A stretch of DNA of 64,000 bases, taken from Gammaproteobacteria bacterium RIFOXYD12_FULL_61_37. GTDB lineage: Bacteria > Pseudomonadota > Gammaproteobacteria > Chromatiales > Chromatiaceae. This document shows, in pieces, positions 6,583 to 15,996 of this stretch. Position 1 is the first letter of the stretch. The number at the start of each line of letters is the position of its first letter. The stretch is from positions 1 through 64,000 of the forward strand of contig MGZB01000018.1 in NCBI GenBank assembly GCA_001801995.1. Direction: 5' to 3'. Both the position numbers and the translations under genes were made by a program. Under the pieces are notes generated by a model. It was not told the DNA's origin. It did not search any database and saw only the letters and a list, made by a program, of their open reading frames with translations.

Positions 6583-6699
6583 ATGCTGCTGCGCTACCTC
6601 TTCATTCCGGCGCTGGTCATAGCCCTGCTGGTGCTGATCCACCGGATGTTGACCGCCCTCTGTCCCAGGGCGCTCGGCTGGGTCACTGGCGGGCGTTGA
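6583..6699 (+). CDS. possible 38-residue membrane peptide
   Basis: An ATG at 6583 opens a 38-codon frame with one hydrophobic helix (LFIPALVIALLVLI, residues 6-19) and a short basic tail. It overlaps the 3' end of the c-di-GMP gene on the other strand by 17 bases. There is no clear ribosome-binding site and no family that I recognise. It may be the tail of a lost membrane-protein gene. Confidence 0.2.
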   Translation: MLLRYLFIPALVIALLVLIHRMLTALCPRALGWVTGGR

Positions 6700-9451
6700 G
6701 CATCTTTTCAAACGCCTCTGCCGGTAGGGGTTTGCTGAAGTAGTAGCCTTGGAACCGGTCGCATTTTTTATCCAGCAGGAATTGGAATTGCTCGGCGGTT
6801 TCGACGCCTTCGGCGGTGACGTGCAGGCCGAGTTTTTCCGCGAGGGTAATGATGGTTTCCACCAGGCTGGCATCTTCGGGGTCGGTGGAGATGTCGCGGA
6901 CGAAGGTGCGGTCGATCTTGATTTCGTCCAGGGGCAGGCGCTTCAGATAGGCTAGCGAGGAGTAACCGGTGCCGAAGTCGTCGATGGCGAAGTGAACCCC
7001 CAGATTCTTCAATGCCTTCATCTTCATGGCGGCATCTTCCAGGTTGGAGACCAGGACACTTTCGGTGATTTCCAGGGTCAGCTTGGCAGGGTCGGCGCCC
7101 GTTTCTTGGAGGACACGTTCGACGAGGGGAACGAAGTTGGGGTGTCGGAATTGGTAGGGACTCACGTTGACGGCGATGTCGCGCAGGGGTAAATCGGGCA
7201 TCGATTCCGTCCACTGCTTGAACTGTGTCAATGCAGTCGCGAGTACCCATTCGCCGATTACCAGGATCTGCATGGTTTCTTCCGCCACGGGTATGAATTT
7301 GTCGGGGGGGATGAAGCCACGTTGCGGATGCCGCCAGCGTAACAGGGCCTCCATCCCTACTACGTAACCCTCTGCGTCTACCTGGGATTGGAAGTGCAGT
7401 TGCAATTCCTGCCGTTGCAGGGATTGGCGCAGGTCGTTTTTCAGCCGCAGCAGTTCCTCCGCAGCCTGTTGCATGCTGGGGACGAAGAAACAGATGGTGT
7501 CGCGGCCTGCCTCCTTGGCCTGGTACATGGCGGTGTCGGCGTGCCTGACCACGTCGTCGGCGTTCTCGTCTTCCGTGGGGAAGAGGGCGACGCCGATGCT
7601 GGGGGTGATGTGGAGTTCGAGACCTTGGATGGCGTAGGGCAGCGACACTAGGGCTCGGATCTTTTCCGCCGCCACTTGGGCGTATTGCGCCACTTTCGAT
7701 TGGTCGTCGCTGAGTTCGGAGAAGAGCACCAGGAATTCGTCGCCGCCCAGACGGGCCGAGGTGTCTTCCTCGCGCAGGCCCTTTTTCAGCCGCAGGGACA
7801 CCTCGCGCAGCAGGGCATCACCCACGGGGTGGCCCAGGGAGTCGTTGATGTGCTTGAACTGATCGAGGTCGAGAAACAGCAGCGCGCCCATCTGTCTATG
7901 CCGCCGGCAGTACGCCAGGGATTGGTTCAGCCGGTCCAGCAGCAGGCGCCGATTGGGCAGGTCGGTCAGGGCGTCGTAGGTGGCCTGGTGCTCGATCAGC
8001 TCCGCGTCCCGTTTGCGGTCGCTGATGTCCTCGGACATCATCATGTAACCGATGAGCGTCTCTTCATGGCCCTTGATCGAGGAAAGCCGTGCGTCGATAT
8101 AGTGGATTACATCGCTCTCTTCACGTTCGATGGTGTAGCGGTATTCGCCTTCCTGCTTCAGGACCTCGATTGCCTTGGCGAACTGTACCGGGTTCACGTT
8201 GATGGCCAGAGTGTTCAAGACTGATTGTCCGATCAGCGCCCCGGCACTGTGGCCGAAGATCCTTTCCGCCGCCGGGTTGAAATAGGTGATGCGGAAATTC
8301 AGGTCGGTGGCGATGATGGCCGTCCCCGTGGAGGAACGCAGAATGCTGTCCAGGTAGGCGCTCTTCTCCTGTAGCGCCTGTTCGGACAGCTTGCTTTCGG
8401 TAATGTCGGTCAAGGCGCCGACAATGGCCAGGGTTTTGCCATCGCGGGTCACTGGGGCCTCGTTCACCTGTACCCAGATCTTTCGCCCCTTCTTTCCGAT
8501 CAACTCCAGTTCGTAAGGGCGCTGCCGCAGACCGGTATCGATCGCCTTCTGGGTCAACTCGTATCCCTTTTGATTGTCCGGATTGTTCGTGGTGAATTCC
8601 ATCCACTGATTCATCGCCTCTGCGGGTTCGCAATCGAGGAATTGCCGGGTCTGAGGGCTGAGGTAGGTCAGGACGTGATCTCGGGTGTGGGAATAGAAGA
8701 GGTTGGTGCTGTGGTCGAGAATATTGCGGACCCTTTCCTCGCTCAGCCGCTGGGCTTCGAGCGCCGATTTGGCGGTTCCGGCCAGCCAGCGGCCGATGCC
8801 CCATGAGATAAGGAGAATCGCAGAGACAGCCGCCGCGAGGATCGGCAGTGAGGTGAGGATCAGATAACGCTCCCTCGCCTTGATGGCGGTGGCGGCAATA
8901 TCGATGCCGACAACACCGGCGCGTTTACCGTCCTTCGTATGGAAGGGGGCATAGCCCGTAAGCCAGGTGCCCCATTTGTCCTTGTAGAACTCCTGTTCCA
9001 CCAGGGGTTTGTCGAGCTTGGCGAAATTCGCCACCAGGGTTGGCCCCGCGTCGTCGTAGATATCACCCAGGTGCGAGACATCGGCCGGGTTCGTCTCCGC
9101 GTCCACCACGAACATGATTGTGCCGTCCGGCCCTGGAACCAGGGTATAGACAAACCGGACCCCGGCCACGCTGTCGCGGATCTTCTGCAAGACGCCGCGA
9201 ATCCTGAGATAGGCCGGATTGCCCTCTTGTTCGGGCTTCGTCAAGCCATTGTGGGCCTCGGCATCAATCTGAAGCGCGGCGACCGCGACGATGTCGCGTA
9301 GCTTCTCCTTGGCGTCCTGCCGCAGTTGGATATGGAACTCCCAATAAAAGGCAAAGGTCAGGATGAGCGAGATGATCACAATCAACGCTGCGAAACTGGT
9401 GAAAACCTTCTTTCCCAAGCTGGCTGGCGGGATGTGGCTTCTGTTCGGCAT
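6683..9451 (-). CDS. membrane PAS-GGDEF-EAL cyclic-di-GMP enzyme
   Basis: This 922-residue sensor protein should make and/or break down cyclic di-GMP. A transmembrane helix (about 16-36) is followed by a periplasmic sensor region up to a second helix (about 200-220, ILTSLPILAAAVSAILLISW). Two PAS domains follow (about 240-355 and 365-480), the first ending with a typical PAC segment. The GGDEF domain (about 485-655) has an intact RLGGDEF active site. The EAL domain (about 668-918) has MEALLRW, NVSPYQF, LEITES and DDFGTGYSSLAYL, all consistent with a working phosphodiesterase. Both catalytic halves look competent. It is transcribed alone, and the spacer to the next gene upstream is about 180 bases. 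The signal sensed by the periplasmic part cannot be told. Confidence 0.92.
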   Translation of the reverse strand: MPNRSHIPPASLGKKVFTSFAALIVIISLILTFAFYWEFHIQLRQDAKEKLRDIVAVAALQIDAEAHNGLTKPEQEGNPAYLRIRGVLQKIRDSVAGVRFVYTLVPGPDGTIMFVVDAETNPADVSHLGDIYDDAGPTLVANFAKLDKPLVEQEFYKDKWGTWLTGYAPFHTKDGKRAGVVGIDIAATAIKARERYLILTSLPILAAAVSAILLISWGIGRWLAGTAKSALEAQRLSEERVRNILDHSTNLFYSHTRDHVLTYLSPQTRQFLDCEPAEAMNQWMEFTTNNPDNQKGYELTQKAIDTGLRQRPYELELIGKKGRKIWVQVNEAPVTRDGKTLAIVGALTDITESKLSEQALQEKSAYLDSILRSSTGTAIIATDLNFRITYFNPAAERIFGHSAGALIGQSVLNTLAINVNPVQFAKAIEVLKQEGEYRYTIEREESDVIHYIDARLSSIKGHEETLIGYMMMSEDISDRKRDAELIEHQATYDALTDLPNRRLLLDRLNQSLAYCRRHRQMGALLFLDLDQFKHINDSLGHPVGDALLREVSLRLKKGLREEDTSARLGGDEFLVLFSELSDDQSKVAQYAQVAAEKIRALVSLPYAIQGLELHITPSIGVALFPTEDENADDVVRHADTAMYQAKEAGRDTICFFVPSMQQAAEELLRLKNDLRQSLQRQELQLHFQSQVDAEGYVVGMEALLRWRHPQRGFIPPDKFIPVAEETMQILVIGEWVLATALTQFKQWTESMPDLPLRDIAVNVSPYQFRHPNFVPLVERVLQETGADPAKLTLEITESVLVSNLEDAAMKMKALKNLGVHFAIDDFGTGYSSLAYLKRLPLDEIKIDRTFVRDISTDPEDASLVETIITLAEKLGLHVTAEGVETAEQFQFLLDKKCDRFQGYYFSKPLPAEAFEKMLNARQ

Positions 9452-9632
9452 ATTTTATAGTCCCCCGTTCGGAGCCCGGAGGCAGAATATTCGTGGATAT
9501 TCTTTGAATCATAGATGAAGGCAGACCGGCATTGTTTGCTTCATTGCAGTTTGCAGGGGGATTGCCGGTTCTGGGGCGCTAAATAGCTCCAGCCGCAAAG
9601 ACGCCATCCCTGCGTCTTTGCGGTCCTGGGTA

Positions 9633-10949
9633 TCAGAGTACCAAGGCGGGCTTGGCCTTGGGGGCCGGAACCGCTCCCGGGGCTGCCTCCGGGGCAGCGG
9701 GCGCTGCCGGGGTGGCTGGCTTGGCCGGTTCGGCAGGGGTGGGTGTGCCGCCCATACGGATCAGGAATTCCTTGGTGGGATAGCTGTCGGCAGGCATGCC
9801 GAGCTTGATCTGTTCCTCGCGGACGGCGGCGCGGCTGCCTTCACCGAGGACACCGTCGATCTTGCCCACGTCGTAGCCCTTGGACTGGAGGATCTGTTGC
9901 AACTGCTTGGTGTCTTCCAGGCTCAGGGTCTCGATGGGGGCGCGGCCGGGGCTCATGGCGGGGGCACCGGCCATGCGGGTGGCCATGTAGGCTGCGGTGG
10001 TGCAGTAGACCAGGGATTTGTTCCACTCCGTATAGACGCGGAAGTTCTGGTAGGCCAGGAAGGCGGGGCCGTTCTTGCCCATGGGCAGCAGCAGGGATGC
10101 CTCCAGGCCGTCCGCCTTGATGGGTGCGCCGCCGACCTGGGTCACGCCCATTCGTGCCCAGTCCTTGCGCGGCAGCATGACCTTGAGGTCGGCCTTTTCC
10201 CAGGGCAGGTTCTCGGGCACCGCAACCTCTTCCAGCCAGGGCTCGCCACGGCGCCAGCCGAAGCTGGCGACCAGCTTGGAGGTGGAGGCCAGCACGTCGG
10301 GCTTGCTCTTGAGCAGGTCGATGCGGCCATCGTTGTCGCCATCGACGCCGTTTTCAATGTAGTCGGAGGGCAGGAACTGGGTCTGGCCCAGCTCGCCGGC
10401 CCAGGCGCCCTTCATCTCGGCGGGGGTCAGGTAGCCCTTTTCGATGATCTCCAGGGCGGAGATCAACTGGGGACGGAATTTCTCCGGCCGGCGGCAGTCA
10501 TGGGCCAGTGTGGCGAGGGAACGCAGGGTGTCGAAGCTGCCGGTGTTGGCGCCGAAGTCGGTCTCCAGGGACCAGAAGGCGACGACGACGGGGGCCGGTA
10601 CGCCGAATTCGGCCTCCAGCTTGCTGAACAGACCGGCATACTCATCCATGTATTTCTTGCCGTTGGTCAGGCGGTAGTTGTTGGCCATGCGCCCGGCGAA
10701 GGTGAGAAAGGTCTGGGCGAAGACGCCCTGCTTGCGGTCCATGGCGATGACCTTGGGGTCATAGGTCAGGCCGTCGAGGTTCTGGATCGCCGCCGGGGAT
10801 ATCCCCTTGGCGGCGGCCTCCTGCTTCACCTCCTGGAGCCAGTCGGCGAAGGGGGTGTTGTTGCAGCCGTCGGCGAGGGCATTGCCGGCGAGGCCCAGGA
10901 AAAAGGCGAGCGCGGCGCCGGGGGCAAGACATTGGGTGAATCGGGTCAT
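9633..10949 (-). CDS. lytic murein transglycosylase (MltB family) with peptidoglycan-binding domain
   Basis: A 438-residue periplasmic enzyme that cleaves the glycan strands of peptidoglycan. Residues 1-26 are a signal peptide ending LADG. The GH103/MltB domain spans about 30-330, with FWSLETDFGANTG (about 145-157) holding the catalytic Glu and GELGQTQFLPSDYI the second conserved block. A putative peptidoglycan-binding domain (about 340-395) follows, with LQQILQSKGYDVGKIDGVLG. The last 40 residues are Pro/Ala-rich, a likely flexible tail. There is no lipobox, so it is soluble rather than a lipoprotein. It is divergent from hrpB and apparently monocistronic. Confidence 0.88.
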   Translation of the reverse strand: MTRFTQCLAPGAALAFFLGLAGNALADGCNNTPFADWLQEVKQEAAAKGISPAAIQNLDGLTYDPKVIAMDRKQGVFAQTFLTFAGRMANNYRLTNGKKYMDEYAGLFSKLEAEFGVPAPVVVAFWSLETDFGANTGSFDTLRSLATLAHDCRRPEKFRPQLISALEIIEKGYLTPAEMKGAWAGELGQTQFLPSDYIENGVDGDNDGRIDLLKSKPDVLASTSKLVASFGWRRGEPWLEEVAVPENLPWEKADLKVMLPRKDWARMGVTQVGGAPIKADGLEASLLLPMGKNGPAFLAYQNFRVYTEWNKSLVYCTTAAYMATRMAGAPAMSPGRAPIETLSLEDTKQLQQILQSKGYDVGKIDGVLGEGSRAAVREEQIKLGMPADSYPTKEFLIRMGGTPTPAEPAKPATPAAPAAPEAAPGAVPAPKAKPALVL

Positions 10950-11017
10950 CGGGTTTACCTTGGTGGTTCTTCTAACCCGATGAATAATATCACCCTTCAG
11001 ATTATTGTGACTTGCCT

Positions 11018-13498
11018 GTGAACCTGCCCCCGCTGCCCATCAACGAAACCCTGCCCGATTTGCGGTGCGCCCTGTCCGCCCATCGCCATGCGGTGCTGAC
11101 CGCTCCGACCGGTTCCGGCAAGACGACCATCGTGCCCCTGGCCCTGCTCGACGAGCCCTGGCTGGCGGGCCGGTCGATCCTGATGCTGGAGCCGCGCCGC
11201 CTGGCGGCCCGGCTTTCGGCCCTGCGCATGGCCGACCTGCTGGGCGAGCGGCCCGGCCAGCGGGTCGGCTACCGCATACGCCACGAGAGCAGCGTCAGCC
11301 GCGAGACCCGCGTCGAGGTGGTCACGGAGGGGATACTCACCCGCCGCCTGCAAGGGAACCCGGAGCTGAAGGGCGTCGGCCTGGTGATCTTCGACGAGTT
11401 CCACGAACGGAATTTACAGGCCGATCTGGCCCTGGCCCTTTGTCTCGACGTGGCCGGTGCCTTGCGCGACGACCTGCGTATCCTGGTCATGTCGGCGACC
11501 CTGGAGGCCGATACCCTGTTGACCTTTTTGGACGACGCAACCCTGGTGCGCGGCGAGGGGCGGAGCTTCCCGGTCGAGATCCGCTACCAGGAACGGGAGT
11601 CTGAACTGCGCCCGGTCGATCTCGCCCTGCAAGGGATTCGCCGGGCACTAAGGGAACAATCGGGCGACATCCTGGCCTTTCTGCCGGGGACCGGGGAGAT
11701 ACGCCGGGTGCAGGAGGCCCTGAATCAGAACTTGCCGGAACGAGTGGCTGTCCGGCCCCTCTACGCCGACCTGAGCCGGGAGAAACAGGACCGCGCCCTC
11801 TTTCCCGACCCGGCGGCGCGGCGGGTGGTCCTGGCCACCAGCGTGGCCGAGACCAGCCTCACCATCGAAGGGATCGATACGGTGGTCGATCTGGGCCTGT
11901 CGCGCCTGCCCGCCTTCGATCCCAACAGCGGCCTGACCCGGCTGGAGACGCGGCGCTGCTCCCGAGCTGCGGCGGATCAACGCGCGGGCCGCGCCGGGCG
12001 CCTGGGACCGGGAGTCTGCTACCGGCTCTGGACCGAGGCCCGCCAGAATCAACTGATCCCAGCCACCCCGCCGGAGATCCGCAACGCCGATCTCTCCCAA
12101 CTGCTGTTGGAGACCGCCCGCTGGGGCGCGGCCGATCCCACCCAGTTGAGATGGCTCGATCCCCCCGCCGCCGGGGCGGTGGCCCAGGCCCGCGAATTGC
12201 TGCAAAGGCTCGATCTGCTCGACGCCAAGGGCCGTATCACCCCGAAGGGCGCCAGGGTCAGCGAGATGGGTGTCCATCCCCGGCTCGGGCGGCTTCTACT
12301 GGCGGGGGAACAGGAGGATTGCAGCGGCCTGGCCGCCGATCTGGCGGCCCTCCTGAGTGAACGGGACATTCTGAGCGGACCGCAACGCCCGGTCGATCTG
12401 GAACTGCGGCTACGATTACTGTGGGAGTGGCGGGGCAACAAACGGGCCGGGCCGGGCCTGGACGCCGCCGGTTTCCGGCGGATCGATCAACTGAGCCGAC
12501 AGTTGCGTGGTTCGCTTCGTGGAAAGGGGGAGGATGGCGAAATCGGCGGCCTCCTGCTGACCGCCTTCCCCGACCGCCTGGCCGGGCGGGCCGGGGCCGA
12601 TCCGCTGCGGTACAAATTGGCCCTGGGCGGTGGCGCCAAGCTCCCCGAGGCCGATCAGTTGCAGGGCAGCCCCTTCCTGGTGGTGGCCGCCATGGACGCC
12701 GGTCAGCGCGACGGGCGCATCTTCAGCGCCGTGCCGGTCACGGCCAGGGAGATCGGGCATCGCCTCGGCCCCCATCTGCAACGGCTGACGGAGGTGGCCT
12801 GGCGGGACGGCGCGGTGCGGGCAAGTGAGCTGGTGCGCTATGAGGCCCTGGTACTGGAAGAACGGCCCGCCAAGGCGGTCGATCCCGAACAGCTCCGCGC
12901 CGCCTTGCTCGCGGGCATCCGCCAGCAGGGCCTGGACTGCCTGCCCTGGAACCGCGAGGCCCGCGATTGGCAAGCGCGGCTACTAAGTTTGCGTCAATGG
13001 GAGCCCCAGGTGGGCTGGCCCGATTGCTCGGATGAGGCGCTGCTGGCGAATCTCGCTGACTGGCTCGGCCCCTGGCTCGACGGCGCCTCCCGTCTGGACC
13101 ACCTGCAACGCCTCGACCTGGAAAAGATCCTGCGCGGCCTGCTGGACTGGAATCGGCAGCAGGAAATGGACCGCGCTGCCCCGACCCACATCCCCGTCCC
13201 CAGCGGCTCCCGCAAGCGGCTGGAATACAAACCCGGCGAACCGCCCGTCCTGGCGGTCAAGCTCCAGGAGATGTTCGGCCTGCACGATACGCCCGCCGTC
13301 TGCAACGGCCGCGTCCCGGTCATGATCCACCTCCTCTCCCCCGCCCAGCGCCCCGTCCAAGTCACCCAAGACCTGCGCGGCTTCTGGCAGCGGACCTATC
13401 AAGAGGTTAAAAAGGAACTCAAGGGCCGCTACCCCAAGCACTACTGGCCCGATGATCCCTTCAGTGCCATCCCAACTGCTAGGGTCAGGCCGGATTGA
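11018..13498 (+). CDS. hrpB: ATP-dependent helicase HrpB
   Basis: A DEAH-type RNA helicase of usual HrpB length (about 826 residues). Visible motifs are I (TAPTGSGKTT, about 30), Ib, II (FDEFHERN, near 127; HrpB has DEFH), III (VMSATLE, about 158), V (ATSVAETSLTIEGI) and VI (QRAGRAGR, about 325). The C-terminal HrpB-specific region (about 480-826) follows and ends with the usual PKHYWPDDP segment. Its cellular role is still poorly defined. The start is GTG 11018; TTG 11012 is an alternative and neither has a good Shine-Dalgarno sequence. It is divergent from the transglycosylase with about 70 bases between them. Confidence 0.93.
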   Translation: MNLPPLPINETLPDLRCALSAHRHAVLTAPTGSGKTTIVPLALLDEPWLAGRSILMLEPRRLAARLSALRMADLLGERPGQRVGYRIRHESSVSRETRVEVVTEGILTRRLQGNPELKGVGLVIFDEFHERNLQADLALALCLDVAGALRDDLRILVMSATLEADTLLTFLDDATLVRGEGRSFPVEIRYQERESELRPVDLALQGIRRALREQSGDILAFLPGTGEIRRVQEALNQNLPERVAVRPLYADLSREKQDRALFPDPAARRVVLATSVAETSLTIEGIDTVVDLGLSRLPAFDPNSGLTRLETRRCSRAAADQRAGRAGRLGPGVCYRLWTEARQNQLIPATPPEIRNADLSQLLLETARWGAADPTQLRWLDPPAAGAVAQARELLQRLDLLDAKGRITPKGARVSEMGVHPRLGRLLLAGEQEDCSGLAADLAALLSERDILSGPQRPVDLELRLRLLWEWRGNKRAGPGLDAAGFRRIDQLSRQLRGSLRGKGEDGEIGGLLLTAFPDRLAGRAGADPLRYKLALGGGAKLPEADQLQGSPFLVVAAMDAGQRDGRIFSAVPVTAREIGHRLGPHLQRLTEVAWRDGAVRASELVRYEALVLEERPAKAVDPEQLRAALLAGIRQQGLDCLPWNREARDWQARLLSLRQWEPQVGWPDCSDEALLANLADWLGPWLDGASRLDHLQRLDLEKILRGLLDWNRQQEMDRAAPTHIPVPSGSRKRLEYKPGEPPVLAVKLQEMFGLHDTPAVCNGRVPVMIHLLSPAQRPVQVTQDLRGFWQRTYQEVKKELKGRYPKHYWPDDPFSAIPTARVRPD

Positions 13499-13615
13499 CG
13501 ACGACCACCGTCGCGCTGATCGAGGGCAAGGCGACCCAGTACGATGTCTATGTGATCAAGGTGATGACTGAGTTATGATGTAGTGCCTATTGCTTTTATG
13601 TAATAACATCTACAC

Positions 13616-14542
13616 ATGAATGATTGGCTACTTCTTATCCTCAGCCTCCCCACGGAAAACGCCACCGCCCGCATGCGGGCCTGGCGCGCCCTCAAGGCCG
13701 CCGGCGCGGCAGTTTTGCGGGACGGGGTCTATCTCTTGCCCAGTGGCGGGGAGCGGCGCGTGGCCCTGACCACCATCGCCGGGGATCTCGGCAACGCCGG
13801 CGGCACGGCCTATCTGCTGGAGGCCCAGGGGGAGGACTTCGCTGGTCTCTTCGACCGCACCGCCGAATACCGGCAACTGGCCACCGACATCGACCTCTGC
13901 CAGGGCGATCTCGACCGGGTGGCCGCCACCGATCTGGCCCGGCTGGCGAGGAAGCTGCGCAAGGGGTTTGAGGCCATCCGGGTCATCGATTTCTTTCCCG
14001 GCCCGGCCCAGTCCCAGGCCGGCTCCCTGCTCGACGCCCTGGAGGGGGCCATCCGAGCCCGCCTCTCGCCGGACGAGCCAAGCCCCCGCGCCGCCGCCAT
14101 CGAACCCTGTGATCCGGCCGCCTACCGAGGCCGGCTCTGGGCCACCCGCAAGCGGCCCTGGGTAGACCGTCTCGCCTCCGCCTGGCTGATCCGCCGCTTC
14201 ATCGACACGAACGCCCGTTTCCTCTGGCTGGAGAACCCGGCCGATTGCCCGGCGGGGGCTCTGGGGTTCGATTTCGATGGGGCCGCCTTCAGCCATGTGG
14301 GGGAGCGGGTGAGCTTCGAGACCCTGCTGGCCAGCTTCGCCCTGGAGACCGATCCGGCACTGGCCCGGCTGGCCCGCATCGTCCACTACCTGGACACGGG
14401 CGGCCTGCCCGCGCCCGAGGCGGCGGGACTGGAGGCCCTGCTCAACGGCATGCGCGCCGCCATCGCCGATGACGACAATCTGCTGACGGCAGCTTGCGGC
14501 GCCTTCGATTTCATCTACTCCTCGTTCAAGGAAACCCCATGA
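13616..14542 (+). CDS. chrB: chromate resistance protein ChrB
   Basis: This 308-residue protein is the chromate-responsive partner of ChrA. The N-terminal half begins WLLLILSLPTENATARMRAWRALKAAGAAVLRDGVYLLP, read in two blocks (4-20, 21-42), the hallmark of ChrB. The C-terminal domain (about 170-305) has RKRPWVDRLASAWLIRRFID and HYLDTGG. ChrB acts as a regulator or accessory in chromate export. ATG 13616 is preceded by a 117-base gap that holds a short open stretch (VALIEGKATQYDVYVIKVMT) continuing from the hrpB end. That may be a gene remnant, but I cannot place it. The stop overlaps chrA by 4 bases (ATGA). Confidence 0.9.
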   Translation: MNDWLLLILSLPTENATARMRAWRALKAAGAAVLRDGVYLLPSGGERRVALTTIAGDLGNAGGTAYLLEAQGEDFAGLFDRTAEYRQLATDIDLCQGDLDRVAATDLARLARKLRKGFEAIRVIDFFPGPAQSQAGSLLDALEGAIRARLSPDEPSPRAAAIEPCDPAAYRGRLWATRKRPWVDRLASAWLIRRFIDTNARFLWLENPADCPAGALGFDFDGAAFSHVGERVSFETLLASFALETDPALARLARIVHYLDTGGLPAPEAAGLEALLNGMRAAIADDDNLLTAACGAFDFIYSSFKETP

Positions 14543-15882
14543 CCGACCTGCAACGCCCCGAACATCCCAGTCTGGCCCAGGCCTTGCCCTATTGGCTCAA
14601 GCTGGGCTTCATCAGCTTCGGCGGCCCCGCCGGACAGATCGCCATGATGCACCAGGAACTGGTGGAGCGACGGCGCTGGATCTCGGAGCACCGATTCCTC
14701 CACGCCCTCAACTACTGCATGCTGCTGCCGGGACCGGAGGCGATCCAGCTCGCCATCTACATCGCCTGGCTGCTGCACGGCATCCCCGGCGCCATCGTCG
14801 CCGGGGTGCTCTTCTTCCTGCCCGCCTTCGCGCTGCTCTCCGGGCTGGCGGCGGTCTATCTGGCCTGGGGGGACGTGCCGCTGGTGGCGGGCATCTTCTA
14901 CGGCATCAAGCCCGCCGTGGTGGCGGTGGTGCTGTTTGCCGCCTGGCGTATCGGTTCCAAGGCGATCAAGAACGAACTGCTGCTCGGCATCGCCCTCCTG
15001 GCCTTCATCGGTATCTTCCATTTCAAGATCGGCTTTCCCTGGATAGTGCTGGCGGCGGCGATCCTGGGGGTTATCGGTGGAAAATTGGCCCCGGCCAAGT
15101 TCCAGGGCGGCGGCGGCCACGGCGCGAGTCATAAGCAATACGGCCCGGCCCTGATCGACGACGACACCCCGCCGCCGCCCCATGCCGCCTTCTCCTGGAC
15201 CCGGCTCGGCCTCAAGCTGACCGCCTTCGTCTCCCTCTGGGCTGCCGCCATGCTGGCCATCGACGGCCAGCAGACCCTGACCGATATGGGCGTCTTCTTC
15301 ACCCAGGCCGCCTTTCTCACCATCGGCGGGGCCTATGCGGTGCTGCCCTACGTCTACCAGGGCGCGGTGGAGCAGTTCGGCTGGCTCAACGGGGCACAGA
15401 TGATGGACGGCCTGGCCCTGGGCGAAACCACGCCGGGGCCGCTGATCATGGTGGTGACCTGGGTGGGTTACCTGGGCGGCGTGGCCAAACAGGTGTTCGC
15501 CGACCCCATCGCGGCGGGCCTCGCCGGGGCCTCGGTCGCCACCTTCTTCACCTTTCTGCCCTCGTTCCTCTTCATCCTGGCGGGCGGGCCGCTGGTGGAG
15601 GCGACGCGCGGCGATCTCAAATTCACCGCCCCCCTCACCGCCATCACTGCCGCCGTGGTCGGCGTCATCCTCAACCTGGCGGTCTTCTTCGCCTGGCACA
15701 GCTTCTGGCCCCAGGCCACCGAGGCCGCGCCCTTCGCCGGCCCCTTCCAATGGCTGCCGGTGATCGTCGCCCTGGCCAGTTTCCTGGCCCTGTGGAAGTA
15801 CAAGATCGACATCATGAAGGTTATCGGAGTCTGCGCGGCGGTGGGGCTGGCCTTTACCCTGGCTACGGGAGCCGGGGCATGA
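14539..15882 (+). CDS. chrA: chromate efflux transporter ChrA
   Basis: A 447-residue CHR-family membrane protein that exports chromate. It has two homologous halves. The first carries FISFGGPAGQIAMMHQELVE (about 22-41) and the LLPGPEAIQLAIYIAW motif (about 65-80). The second carries TIGGAYAVLPYVYQ and GLALGETTPGPLIMVVTWVGY (in two parts, about 290-325). About ten hydrophobic segments are visible. ATG 14539 overlaps the chrB stop (ATGA), so translation is coupled. A dispersed palindrome follows at 15915-15950 and may act as its terminator. Confidence 0.92.
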   Translation: MTDLQRPEHPSLAQALPYWLKLGFISFGGPAGQIAMMHQELVERRRWISEHRFLHALNYCMLLPGPEAIQLAIYIAWLLHGIPGAIVAGVLFFLPAFALLSGLAAVYLAWGDVPLVAGIFYGIKPAVVAVVLFAAWRIGSKAIKNELLLGIALLAFIGIFHFKIGFPWIVLAAAILGVIGGKLAPAKFQGGGGHGASHKQYGPALIDDDTPPPPHAAFSWTRLGLKLTAFVSLWAAAMLAIDGQQTLTDMGVFFTQAAFLTIGGAYAVLPYVYQGAVEQFGWLNGAQMMDGLALGETTPGPLIMVVTWVGYLGGVAKQVFADPIAAGLAGASVATFFTFLPSFLFILAGGPLVEATRGDLKFTAPLTAITAAVVGVILNLAVFFAWHSFWPQATEAAPFAGPFQWLPVIVALASFLALWKYKIDIMKVIGVCAAVGLAFTLATGAGA

Positions 15883-15914
15883 AATGGGTCACGGGCGAGG
15901 GGTCGCAAAAGTCA

Positions 15915-15950
15915 GGTCTAACATTTCAATATTTGTTGGAATGTTAGACC
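15915..15950. repeat. dispersed palindrome, copy 2
   Basis: GGTCTAACATT (15915-15925) pairs with AATGTTAGACC (15940-15950). The core matches the palindrome at 6358-6385 with few changes. It lies between chrA and the convergent sulfur operon and could form a transcript-ending hairpin in both directions, although no T run follows. Confidence 0.55.
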
Positions 15951-15996
15951 CCGAAGGCTCCTCTGGCGCGCCTTCCGCCAGCTTGGCCGGAAATAG

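Noticed and set aside
9618-11021. Long Gly-rich plus-strand open frame of 467 codons
   Set aside because: It lies exactly opposite the lytic transglycosylase gene. Its Gly/Ala/His-rich composition is typical of antisense frames in GC-rich DNA, and it has no recognisable motif.
13499-13588. Short frame after hrpB (VALIEGKATQYDVYVIKVM) as a gene
   Set aside because: It has no start codon of its own and no family that I recognise; it is too short to call.
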